55,911 nt of DNA from Bacillus sp. RO2. Its GTDB lineage: Bacteria > Bacillota > Bacilli > Bacillales > Bacillaceae_I. The DNA is taken from positions 1-55,911 of the forward strand of contig NZ_JAAXCU010000017.1 of assembly GCF_012911845.1 (NCBI RefSeq), written 5' to 3'. The notes beneath the pieces were generated by a model that made no database searches, was not told the DNA's origin, and saw only the letters and a program-made list of their open reading frames with translations. Numbering within the stretch: the stretch's first letter is position 1; each line of letters starts with the position of its first letter. Positions 1-7,827 of the stretch are shown piece by piece. A program made the position numbers and the translations under genes.

Positions 1-121
1 GGGGTCTCCACCTAGCGCTATCTCCCTCAGGACAAGGAAGGCTTCGGCAGCGAAACATCGCACGAAGAAAATGCGTAGCATTTTCGAGGAGTCTTCGCCT
101 TTTGCTCCAATCACCAGCTAG
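1..121 (-). repeat. Dispersed structured repeat, copy 1 (long form, cut by window edge)
   Basis: Member of a family found about eight times in this window. In the reference orientation a copy runs from GATTGGAGCAAAAGGCG through GACTCCTGAGGGAGATAGCG and GAGACCCCGCAGGCG to GCGGAAATC. This copy is inverted and truncated at base 1. It carries a 58-bp insertion between GACTCCT and GAGGGAG that includes the hairpin GAAAATGC-tac-GCATTTTC; the only other copy with it is at 16249-16432. It lies between the Trp T-box terminator and the off-window gene. Confidence 0.85.
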
Positions 122-167
122 GAATTAATAAAAACTTTACGTTATCAGTTTTTCAGTGGCCACCTTT

Positions 168-240
168 GTTGAGGGGTCTCAAGCTACCGCTATCTCCCTC
201 AGGAGTCTTACGCCTTGCACTCCAAACTACCAGGTGGTAC
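168..240 (-). repeat. Dispersed structured repeat, partial copy 2
   Basis: Half-copy of the same family, inverted, containing GGGGTCTCAAGCTACCGC and TCCCTCAGGAGTC, next to copy 1. The other half is missing. It lies directly downstream (on the minus strand) of the T-box terminator. Confidence 0.7.
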
Positions 241-275
241 CCAAGCTAGAATAAAATTAAGTTTGATGAAAATAC

Positions 276-530
276 AAAAAGGCCCATTCATCCCCTAGAA
301 GAAGGGACGAATGGACCGTGGTACCACCCTTATTATTTCACACAAAAAGTTGCAGAAATCACTTGCCTTGTAACGTAAGGATACGTCATAGCCTACTAAT
401 TGGTTCAGCCATGAAGCTCAGAAGTCCATTCCTAAACGTTAGCTGTTTGTTCACACCAACCACAAACTCTCTAAAAACTAAGCTATTTAGTACTACTCTT
501 CCTCATTGCTTATATTAATTAAATGTTCTC
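276..530 (-). promoter_or_regulatory. Tryptophan-specific T-box riboswitch leader (probable trpS leader)
   Basis: On the minus strand the T-box core AGGGTGGTACCACGG lies at 330-316. It is followed by an intrinsic terminator: arms CCATTCGTCCC (314-304) and GGGGATGAATGGG (295-283) with a T-run to 276. Upstream is the stem I region. The specifier reads TGG (428-426) followed by A, the usual T-box specifier context, and TGG is the Trp codon. T-boxes bind uncharged tRNA and antiterminate. The controlled gene is off the left edge; in Bacillus trpS lies next to opp, so trpS is the likely target (inference). Two dispersed repeats separate the terminator from that gene. Confidence 0.88.
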
Positions 531-532
531 TT

Positions 533-561
533 ATTATAACTATTTAGATGGTATATATCAA
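533..561 (-). promoter_or_regulatory. SigA promoter of the T-box leader
   Basis: Minus strand TTGATA (561-556), 17-bp spacer, TATAAT (538-533): one base from the SigA consensus. The start site would fall near 526, just before the T-box stem I region. The -35 overlaps the last codons of the DUF3899 gene. Confidence 0.8.
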
Positions 562-935
562 CTGTTGTAATACATAAATAGTGAAATCAACATACATATT
601 AACAACAATAAGGAAGCTAATAATATTTGTTGGGTCGATACAGGTTGTAATAGTTCTGATGGTGGTCTCATTTCATTTCTAATATCTTCTTCCAATTCTT
701 TGTCTGGTTGTGAAGAAGCAAAGATTCTCCTGAAACTATAGGTAATTCCATCAAAAAAACCTTTTTGGACCACTAATGTGAATAATGAAATAAAAATAAA
801 AACACTAGATATGATAAAAGATGTATTGATAAACGAGAGCAGGGTAATCTCTCCATAATAAATCCAGCTTGTGCCGAATGTAGCTAAAAGCAAAATAGAG
901 AAAATGATTAATGAAGTTCGAATGGAAATATTCAT
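558..935 (-). CDS. DUF3899-like small membrane protein
   Basis: 125 residues. Hydrophobic segments at about 7-25, 32-55 and 103-122 flank a charged central loop (about 60-100), so I expect three membrane spans. The spacing and the position between the trpS leader and oppA fit the DUF3899 family of Bacillus; this is recognition from memory, and no function is known. The RBS is in aggaggaagcATG form. The gene reads toward the T-box leader, whose promoter overlaps its 3' end, so read-through could reach the leader. Confidence 0.75.
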   Translation of the reverse strand: MNISIRTSLIIFSILLLATFGTSWIYYGEITLLSFINTSFIISSVFIFISLFTLVVQKGFFDGITYSFRRIFASSQPDKELEEDIRNEMRPPSELLQPVSTQQILLASLLLLICMLISLFMYYNS

Positions 936-1276
936 GCTTCCTCCTATAAGACGTTTAAAGTTAGTTATCTAAATTGTATTGTAATGAAATGAATAGAATA
1001 AGACAAATTTAAAGAAACTATAAAAGGATTTACTTGTAAAGGTTAGAGGAAAGATATGTGTAATATTTGTAAATGAATTGTAATAAATGGAACGTTCTTG
1101 TTGGATTGTTTATAGGACTTTAGAACTATTTTTGTAAAGAACATGCTTGAAATATCAGTATTTTGTAAAGTTGACGTTAAATTTATGAATGCACAATGTT
1201 TAGAAAACTTGTATAATAGAAATCGTTACCTCGAAACACAACAAATTTCGACATAATTTTCTAGGGGGTTAAGTAA
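936..1276. promoter_or_regulatory. Upstream region of oppA with repeated TTGTAAA motifs
   Basis: 341-bp AT-rich gap between divergent genes. TTGTAAA occurs at 1034, 1067, 1132 and 1163 on the plus strand, spaced 33, 65 and 31 bp. A TATAAT lies at 1212-1217 without a good -35 at normal spacing; a TTGACG at 1171 is 35 bp away, too far. The oppA promoter is probably here and may be activator-assisted (inference). A GGGGG ribosome site precedes oppA. Confidence 0.4.
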
Positions 1277-2965
1277 ATGAAAAAGTCAAAATATTTACTT
1301 CTTTTAGCGCTTACACTTGTACTTAGTGCTTTCTTAGCTGCATGTGGCGGCGGAAATTCAGCGCAAAACAATGGAGGACAAGGGGACACTCCACCATCTG
1401 GTGAAGGAGAACCAACAGGTCCACAAGTACTTAACGTCGTTGATTCTGCAGAAATTCCAACTATGGATACAGTACAAGGTACTGACGCAGTAGCATTTAA
1501 CGTAATGAATAACGTTTTTGAGGGTCTTTACAGACTTGGAGAAAATGATGAAGTAGTAGAAGGTGTTGCGAAAAGTCATGAAGTATCCGAAGACGGTCTT
1601 ACTTATACTTTCACATTACGTGAAGATTCCGTATGGTCCAATGGCGAACCTGTAACAGCAAACGATTTCGTTTTTGCTTGGCAGCGTGCAGTAGATCCTA
1701 ATACAGGTTCTGAGTATGGTCCATATATGATGAATGGGAAAATTAAAAATGCTACACAAGTTTCTGCTGGGGAATTACCACTTGAAGAACTTGGTGTAAA
1801 GGCACTTGATGAATTTACTCTTGAGGTAACACTTGAGCAACCAGTTGCTTATTTCGAATCTTTAATGACATTCCCTACGTTCTTCCCACAAAACCAAAAG
1901 TTCTTGGAAGAACAAGGTGACAAATATGCATTAGAAGCTGACACTCTAATCTACAACGGTCCATTTACATTAGACAGCTGGGAGCATGAAGTTGGCTGGA
2001 CAATGAAGAAAAATGCTGACTATTGGGATGCTGAAACAGTAAAACTTGATGAAGTCAATGTAAAAGTTGTTAAAGAGGTTTCAACTGGTGTAAACTTATA
2101 CACTGCACAACAAATCGATATCTCTCCTGGTTTAACTTCTGACTTTGTAACTCAGTACAAAGAAGATCCAGACTTGATTTCTTACCTGGAGCCAACTATT
2201 TTCTGGTTTAAATTTAACCAAACAAAGAACGAAGCATTAGCGAATGTTAACATCCGTAAAGCAATTTCTATGGGCTTCAATAAGCAAGACATGGCTGATT
2301 ATGTATTAAACAACGGTTCTATTCCTGCAAACTATTCTGTACCGGTTGAATTTGTTCAACATCCTGAAACGGGTGAAGACTTCCGTGAGAAAAACGGCGA
2401 TTTCAATGAATTTGATGCAGAAAAAGCAAAAGAGTATTGGGAAAAAGGTCTTGAAGAGTTAGGAACAGATGCTTTAACAATTGAAATCCTTGGTGGAGAC
2501 ACTGAAACTGCAAAAACTATGCAAGAATACCTTCAAAACCAGATGCAAGAAAATCTTCCTGGTTTAACAATCAAGTTGAAAGAAGTACCATTTGCTCAAC
2601 GTCTAGACCTAGATGCTGCAATGGACTACGATATGCAACTTGCTGGATGGGGTCCTGACTATCTTGATGCAATCTCCTTCTCTAACCTTTGGATTACAGA
2701 TGGAGGAAACAATAAGATGGGTTATTCTAACCCAGAGTACGATAAGTTGTTGAACGACGTTATGACTACGTATGCTAATGATCCTGCTAAACGTTTTGAA
2801 GCGATGCAAGAAGCAGAAAGAATTCTTCTTGAAGAAGATGCTGCGATTGCACCGATCTACCAACGTGGTACGACAAGACTTTGGAAACCATACGTACAAA
2901 ACGTTTACCGTCACAATTTCGGTCCTGACTTTAGTTACAAATGGGCTTATATCAGCGGTAAATAA
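1277..2965 (+). CDS. oppA: Oligopeptide ABC transporter substrate-binding lipoprotein OppA
   Basis: 562 residues. Type II signal peptide with lipobox L-A-A-C (Cys23), followed by a Gly/Asn/Gln/Pro-rich linker and a full-length SBP family 5 peptide-binding domain, including motifs such as TFTLREDSVWSNGEP and YNGPF. It is anchored outside the membrane, captures oligopeptides and hands them to OppBC. In Bacillus, Opp also imports Phr signalling peptides. First gene of oppABCDF, separated from oppB by hairpins at 3006-3087 that probably set a higher OppA level. Length is normal for OppA. Confidence 0.97.
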   Translation: MKKSKYLLLLALTLVLSAFLAACGGGNSAQNNGGQGDTPPSGEGEPTGPQVLNVVDSAEIPTMDTVQGTDAVAFNVMNNVFEGLYRLGENDEVVEGVAKSHEVSEDGLTYTFTLREDSVWSNGEPVTANDFVFAWQRAVDPNTGSEYGPYMMNGKIKNATQVSAGELPLEELGVKALDEFTLEVTLEQPVAYFESLMTFPTFFPQNQKFLEEQGDKYALEADTLIYNGPFTLDSWEHEVGWTMKKNADYWDAETVKLDEVNVKVVKEVSTGVNLYTAQQIDISPGLTSDFVTQYKEDPDLISYLEPTIFWFKFNQTKNEALANVNIRKAISMGFNKQDMADYVLNNGSIPANYSVPVEFVQHPETGEDFREKNGDFNEFDAEKAKEYWEKGLEELGTDALTIEILGGDTETAKTMQEYLQNQMQENLPGLTIKLKEVPFAQRLDLDAAMDYDMQLAGWGPDYLDAISFSNLWITDGGNNKMGYSNPEYDKLLNDVMTTYANDPAKRFEAMQEAERILLEEDAAIAPIYQRGTTRLWKPYVQNVYRHNFGPDFSYKWAYISGK

Positions 2966-3005
2966 TGTTATACTGATATAAAAAATTCTTTTAAAATAGA
3001 GAGAA

Positions 3006-3038
3006 AGAGAGTATATTTGAAACATATACTCTCTTTTT
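3006..3038 (+). terminator. Intra-operon terminator/attenuator after oppA
   Basis: 11-bp perfect stem AGAGAGTATAT / ATATACTCTCT with a short loop, followed by TTTTT. Placed between oppA and oppB, it likely lets part of the transcripts stop so that the binding protein exceeds the permease, as in many SBP operons (inference). Confidence 0.8.
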
Positions 3039-3053
3039 CCCTGTAAGGAAATT

Positions 3054-3087
3054 GTCGAATTTTAGGGAAAATTATAAACAATTCGAC
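3054..3087 (+). promoter_or_regulatory. Second stem-loop in the oppA-oppB gap
   Basis: 8-bp perfect inverted repeat GTCGAATT (3054-3061) / AATTCGAC (3080-3087) with an 18-base loop and no T-run, so not a terminator. It could stabilise the 5' end of the oppB-F transcript. Confidence 0.5.
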
Positions 3088-3113
3088 GCATTATTTTTTT
3101 AGGAGGTGCAAAG

Positions 3114-4043
3114 ATGACAAAGTATTTGTTGCAACGTATCTTATACATGTTTATCACCTTATTCTTAATTGCCTCATTTACATTCTTCCTGATGAAGATG
3201 ATGCCAGGTTCCCCATTTACGATGCAAGATAAACTGTCAGAAGCACAGAAGTTAATTTTAAATGAAAAGTATGGACTTAACGATCCGGTTCCAGTTCAAT
3301 ACGGGAAATATATATTAAGCCTTGCGCAAGGTGATCTTGGTATATCTTTCCAGTATGATAACCGTAGTGTTACCAGTTTGATTATGCAACGTATTGGTCC
3401 ATCTGCACAATTAGGTTTCCAAGCTATGTTCTTCGGAACAATTATTGGAATCTTCTTAGGTGTCATTGCCGCTTTAAGACAAAATACATGGGTGGACTAT
3501 GGTTCCACAATACTTGCAGTACTTGGTAAGTCCATTCCTTCTTTTGTATTCGCAGGATTATTACAATATTGGATTGGTGTAAAACTTGGATGGTTCCCAG
3601 TTGCCTTCTGGTCAGGATGGGAGTTTACAGTATTGCCAACGATTGCACTAGCAATGTTCCCAATCGCTATTGCTGCACGTTTCATGCGTACAGAAATGAT
3701 TGAGGTATTAGGCTCAGACTATATTACTTTGGCACGTGCCAAAGGTGCCTCAAACTTTGATATTGCAGTAAAACACGCATTAAGAAATGCCCTAATTCCA
3801 GTAGTCACGGTTCTTGGTCCGTTGGCTGTAAGTTTGATGACAGGAACACTTGTAATCGAGAAAATCTTCTCGATCCCAGGCCTTGGAGAACAGTTTGTGC
3901 GTTCCATTACAACAAACGACTATCCAGTAATCATGGGAACGACATTGTTCTTTGCGGCTTTATTCATTGTCATCGTTCTTGTAGTTGATATTCTTTATGG
4001 AATTATCGACCCGCGTATTCGCTTGGCAGGAGGTAAGAAATAA
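3114..4043 (+). CDS. oppB: Oligopeptide ABC transporter permease OppB
   Basis: 309 residues, typical for OppB. Six predicted membrane segments, starting with an N-terminal helix at about 8-30. The binding-protein-dependent permease EAA loop is visible around RTEMIEVLGSDYITLARAKG, where the ATPases dock. The RBS AGGAGGTGC lies a few bases before the ATG. The stop overlaps the oppC start (TAATG), implying translational coupling. Forms the membrane channel with OppC. Confidence 0.96.
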   Translation: MTKYLLQRILYMFITLFLIASFTFFLMKMMPGSPFTMQDKLSEAQKLILNEKYGLNDPVPVQYGKYILSLAQGDLGISFQYDNRSVTSLIMQRIGPSAQLGFQAMFFGTIIGIFLGVIAALRQNTWVDYGSTILAVLGKSIPSFVFAGLLQYWIGVKLGWFPVAFWSGWEFTVLPTIALAMFPIAIAARFMRTEMIEVLGSDYITLARAKGASNFDIAVKHALRNALIPVVTVLGPLAVSLMTGTLVIEKIFSIPGLGEQFVRSITTNDYPVIMGTTLFFAALFIVIVLVVDILYGIIDPRIRLAGGKK

Positions 4044-5053
4044 TGAATAACAACAATTATGATAAATTGCCAAAGGAATTATTCCAACCGGCAGTACAAG
4101 ACCCAAGTAAAAGTGAAAAAATTGCAAAGCCAAGTTTGACTTATTGGCAAACAGCTTGGTTGCGTATTAAGAAAAATAAAGCTGCTATAGCAGGTTCCGT
4201 TGTGTTAATTGTTATTGCATTCCTTGCAATCTTTGGACCATTTATGAATGACCATGGGTTTAACACACAAAATGTTACTCAAGGAAATCTGCCTCCAAAA
4301 GTACCTGGAATTGAAAATCTGGGAATTCTTGATGGAACAAGAAATGGAGTAGACGTATACGAGCAACGTGGTATCACTGATTATTATTGGTTTGGTACAG
4401 ACAGTCTTGGACGTGACTTATGGACACGTGTTTGGACAGGTACACGTATTTCCTTGTACATTGCTTTATTAGCAGCATTCATTGATATGGTAATTGGTGT
4501 TGCTTATGGTGGGATTTCAGGCTTTTACGGTGGACGTACAGATAACATCATGCAACGTATCATCGAAGTTTTAGTTGGTATTCCAAACCTTGTAATCGTT
4601 ATATTAATGATTCTTGTACTTGAACCGGGGATTATTGCCATTACCATTGCCTTGACCATAACAGGTTGGGTCGGAATGGCCAGGGTTGTCCGGGGGCAGG
4701 TTCTGAAGCTTAAGAGTCAAGAATATGTCCTTGCATCCAAGACGCTTGGTTCAACCAATAATCGAATTATTACGAAACACTTACTGCCAAACGTGGTAGG
4801 AGTAGTCATCATTAATACAATGTTCACAATTCCAAGTGCTATCTTCTTCGAGGCATTCCTAAGCTTCATCGGGTTAGGTTTGAAGCCTCCTATGGCATCA
4901 CTTGGTACGCTAATAGACGATGGATTTAAATCCTTGCAAATCTTCCCGCATATCATGGTGTTCCCTGCAATTATCATCAGTTTGTTGATGATCGCATTTA
5001 ACCTTGTTGCGGATGGATTCCGTGATGCATTAGATCCTAAAATGAAAGATTAG
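4043..5053 (+). CDS. oppC: Oligopeptide ABC transporter permease OppC
   Basis: 336 residues. Cytoplasmic N-terminus of about 45 residues, then a first membrane helix, an extracytoplasmic stretch ending in the family motif HWFGTD-like 'YWFGTDSLGRD', and the permease domain with an EAA loop near VRGQVLKLKSQEYVLASKTLG. The start codon overlaps the oppB stop. Partner of OppB in the transmembrane pore. Confidence 0.96.
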   Translation: MNNNNYDKLPKELFQPAVQDPSKSEKIAKPSLTYWQTAWLRIKKNKAAIAGSVVLIVIAFLAIFGPFMNDHGFNTQNVTQGNLPPKVPGIENLGILDGTRNGVDVYEQRGITDYYWFGTDSLGRDLWTRVWTGTRISLYIALLAAFIDMVIGVAYGGISGFYGGRTDNIMQRIIEVLVGIPNLVIVILMILVLEPGIIAITIALTITGWVGMARVVRGQVLKLKSQEYVLASKTLGSTNNRIITKHLLPNVVGVVIINTMFTIPSAIFFEAFLSFIGLGLKPPMASLGTLIDDGFKSLQIFPHIMVFPAIIISLLMIAFNLVADGFRDALDPKMKD

Positions 5054-5069
5054 TTATAAAGGCAGGTGA

Positions 5070-6155
5070 ATGACAATGGAAAAAATACTTGAAGTGAAAA
5101 ACTTACATGTTTCTTTTGATACATTCGGAGGAGAAGTTAAGGCCATCCGCGGTGTGGACTTTGATCTAAAAAAAGGTGAAACATTGGCGATTGTAGGAGA
5201 ATCAGGATCCGGGAAATCCGTAACTACAAAAACCGTAATGCGTTTATTGCCTAAGAATAATTCCAACATCAAAAATGGGGAAATCTTATTTGACGGAAAA
5301 GACTTGGCGAAACTCTCTGAAAAAGAAATGCAAGACATCCGTGGAAAAGACATCGCAATGATTTTCCAGGATCCGATGACTTCCCTTAATCCAACAATGC
5401 CTGTTGGAAAACAAATTATGGAAGGAATCATCAAACACCAGAAATTGAGCAAAAGCGCAGCTGCAGAAAAAGCAATGGACTTGCTTCGTCTTGTAGGTAT
5501 TCCAATGCCGGAAGAACGATTTAAGCAGTACCCTCACCAATTCTCTGGAGGGATGAGACAAAGGGTTGTTATTGCGATTTCTCTTGCATGTAACCCTAAA
5601 GTCTTAATTGCAGATGAACCTACTACTGCATTGGACGTTACCATTCAAGCGCAGATTCTAGATTTGATGAAAGACCTTCAGAAAAAAATTGATACTTCCA
5701 TCATTTTTATTACACATGATCTTGGTGTAGTGGCAAATGTCGCTGATCGTGTAGCAGTTATGTATGGTGGACAGATCATCGAAACAGGTACAGTGGATGA
5801 GATTTTCTATGACCCACGTCACCCATATACTTGGGGATTATTAAGCTCCATGCCTGACCTTGATCTTGGTGATGAGGATGAGCTTTATGCAATTCCTGGT
5901 TCACCACCGGATTTATCAGATCCTCCAAAGGGAGATGCATTTGCTCCTCGTAATGAATATGCGATGCAAATTGATTTGGAAATGGAGCCGCCAATGTTCC
6001 AAATTTCCAAAACGCACTTTGCGAAAACGTGGCTATTACATGAAGATGCTCCAGTAGTGGAACCACCATTGGCTGTTCAGAAGCGTCGTCGTCTCATGCC
6101 ACAAAACTTCGAAAAGCCTGTTTTGGTAAAGGACGGTGGAAACAATGGCAACTAA
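5070..6155 (+). CDS. oppD: Oligopeptide ABC transporter ATP-binding protein OppD
   Basis: 361 residues. ABC ATPase with Walker A GESGSGKS (43-50), signature FSGGMRQR, Walker B VLIADEP and switch His in FITHDLG. The C-terminal extension includes the oligopeptide-transporter tail (AIPGSPPDLSDPP). An alternative ATG lies two codons in (5076), and the RBS GGCAGGTGA suits either. It pairs with OppF to power uptake. The last 11 bases overlap oppF. Confidence 0.95.
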   Translation: MTMEKILEVKNLHVSFDTFGGEVKAIRGVDFDLKKGETLAIVGESGSGKSVTTKTVMRLLPKNNSNIKNGEILFDGKDLAKLSEKEMQDIRGKDIAMIFQDPMTSLNPTMPVGKQIMEGIIKHQKLSKSAAAEKAMDLLRLVGIPMPEERFKQYPHQFSGGMRQRVVIAISLACNPKVLIADEPTTALDVTIQAQILDLMKDLQKKIDTSIIFITHDLGVVANVADRVAVMYGGQIIETGTVDEIFYDPRHPYTWGLLSSMPDLDLGDEDELYAIPGSPPDLSDPPKGDAFAPRNEYAMQIDLEMEPPMFQISKTHFAKTWLLHEDAPVVEPPLAVQKRRRLMPQNFEKPVLVKDGGNNGN

Positions 6156-7089
6156 TGAAAAATTAGTGGAAATTCGAAACTTGAAGCAATATTTTAACGA
6201 AGGAAAGCCGAATATGGTTAAAGCAGTAGACGGCTTGAATTTCGACATTTACCGCGGAGAAACGCTCGGGCTAGTTGGAGAATCTGGTTGTGGGAAATCT
6301 ACTACCGGGCGTACCATCATCCGCCTTTATGATGCAACAGACGGTGAAGTACTCTTCGAGGGCGAAAACGTACACGGTAAAAAGTCTAAGAAAGACTTGC
6401 TGAAGTTTAACCGTAAGATGCAAATGATCTTCCAAGATCCTTCCGCATCATTGAACCCTCGTATGACAGTTGCTGATTGTATTGCTGAAGGCATTGATAT
6501 TCATGGATTGGCTAAGTCAAAGAAAGATCGACTAGCTCGCGTTCATGAACTGCTTGAGACAGTTGGTTTAAATAAAGAGCACGCCAACCGCTATCCTCAC
6601 GAATTCAGTGGCGGACAGCGTCAACGTATTGGTATCGCCCGTGCACTAGCTGTGGAACCAGATTTCATCATTGCAGATGAGCCAATTTCGGCGTTGGATG
6701 TGTCCATACAGGCACAGGTTGTAAACTTAATGAAAAAGCTACAAAAGGAAAAAGGGCTAACGTATCTATTCATCGCCCATGACCTTTCGATGGTAAAATA
6801 TATCTCCGACCGTATCGGAGTAATGTATTTCGGGAAAATTGTGGAGCTTGCAGATAGTGATGAGCTGTATAACAACCCAATCCATCCATATACGAAATCC
6901 TTGCTATCCGCGATCCCTCAACCGGACCCGGATTCCGAGCGCAGCCGTAAACGTTTCGCTTACGACCCAGCTTCCCATGGCTATGCCAAGGATGAGGAGT
7001 TAGAGTTGCGTGAAGTAAGACCAGGACACTTTGTCTTATGTTCAGAAGCTGAGTTTAAGAAATATCAAGCTGAGTATGCAGGTAAATAA
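6145..7089 (+). CDS. oppF: Oligopeptide ABC transporter ATP-binding protein OppF
   Basis: About 314 residues from ATG 6145 (MATNEK), preferred over the in-frame GTG at 6136 because GGACGGTGG sits at a suitable distance. Walker A GESGCGKST, signature FSGGQRQR, Walker B FIIADEP and H-loop FIAHDLS are all present. It overlaps the end of oppD by 11 bp (coupling). Last gene of oppABCDF, followed by an intrinsic terminator. Confidence 0.95.
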   Translation: MATNEKLVEIRNLKQYFNEGKPNMVKAVDGLNFDIYRGETLGLVGESGCGKSTTGRTIIRLYDATDGEVLFEGENVHGKKSKKDLLKFNRKMQMIFQDPSASLNPRMTVADCIAEGIDIHGLAKSKKDRLARVHELLETVGLNKEHANRYPHEFSGGQRQRIGIARALAVEPDFIIADEPISALDVSIQAQVVNLMKKLQKEKGLTYLFIAHDLSMVKYISDRIGVMYFGKIVELADSDELYNNPIHPYTKSLLSAIPQPDPDSERSRKRFAYDPASHGYAKDEELELREVRPGHFVLCSEAEFKKYQAEYAGK

Positions 7090-7108
7090 GAACTGGTAAG
7101 TTTGTTAG

Positions 7109-7142
7109 GACCGATCCTCGATTGTGAGGGTCGGTTTTTTTG
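7109..7142 (+). terminator. opp operon terminator
   Basis: Stem GACCGATCCTC / GAGGGTCGG around GATTGT, followed by seven T. It lies 20 bp after the oppF stop and directly before the palindromic array. Confidence 0.9.
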
Positions 7143-7144
7143 TT

Positions 7145-7690
7145 GGCGAGGACGGAGGACGGGCGGTTCTAAACGACCGAAGGACATTCAGAGGGGGTGG
7201 ATGTCTAATAGAACGGTTCTATGTGACCGAAGCTCCGGAAGAAGAGGAGGAAATGTCTAATAGAACGGTTCTATATGACCGAAGCTTGGGAAAAAGAGGA
7301 GAAAATGTCTAATAGAACGGTTCTATGTGACCGAAGCTCCGGAAGAAGAGGAGGAAATGTCTAATAGAACTGTTCTATATGACCGATGCTTGGGAAGAAG
7401 AGGGGAAAATGTCTAATAGAACGGTTCTATGTGACAGAAGCTCCGGCAAAAGAAGTGAAAAGTGAAATAGAATGGTTCTATGTGCCTCAAACTCCTCCAC
7501 AAAAGCAAAAACGGTAAGAGAGAACTGGTCTCTCCCCCCGAAATCCTTCCGCAAAAGCAAAAACGGTAAGAGAGAACCGGTCTCTCCGCCCTAAATCCTT
7601 CCACAAAAGCAAAAACGGTAAGAGAGAAGCCGTCTCTCCCCCCTAAATTCCCTCACAAAACCTAAAATGGTAACAGAGTCCCCTAAATGT
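7145..7690. repeat. 52-bp-period palindromic tandem array A (about 10 units)
   Basis: Units begin at 7201, 7253, 7305, 7357, 7409 and 7461 (type 1, palindrome ATAGAAC-G-GTTCTAT). They continue in register at 7501, 7553, 7605 and 7657 (type 2, palindrome GAGAGAAC-n-GGTCTCTC). Palindrome centres stay about 52 bp apart across the switch. Type 1 is roughly type 2 inverted, so the two blocks face each other. A degenerate unit lies near 7160. Because 52 is not a multiple of 3, the short reading frames here are artefacts. It fills the oppF-7828 gap; function unknown. Confidence 0.92.
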
Positions 7691-7785
7691 AATCTCACAG
7701 TAAATTCATCACCCCACCACACTAGTTCTCTAGAATTATTTTGAAGTAAATTGTTGAAAAAGGTAAAAAAACAACGATTTTCCAG

Positions 7786-7791
7786 TATAAT
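7786..7791 (+). promoter_or_regulatory. Possible -10 for the secreted glycosidase gene
   Basis: TATAAT 42 bp before the start codon at 7828. There is no good -35 at 16-18 bp, so this is only a candidate. Confidence 0.35.
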
Positions 7792-7827
7792 AGAGATAGC
7801 ATATAAGAGAAGGGATTTTGAAATGAA

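Noticed and set aside
1171-1217. Consensus SigA promoter for oppA
   Set aside because: TTGACG and TATAAT are 35 bp apart, outside functional spacing.
7124-7604. Open reading frames (for example 7124-7312 plus, 7413-7604 minus)
   Set aside because: They run through the 52-bp array, and because 52 is not a multiple of 3 the peptides are frame-shifting copies of repeat DNA with no RBS.
7145-7690. CRISPR-like array
   Set aside because: Units are repeated over their whole 52 bp; there are no unique spacers and no cas genes.
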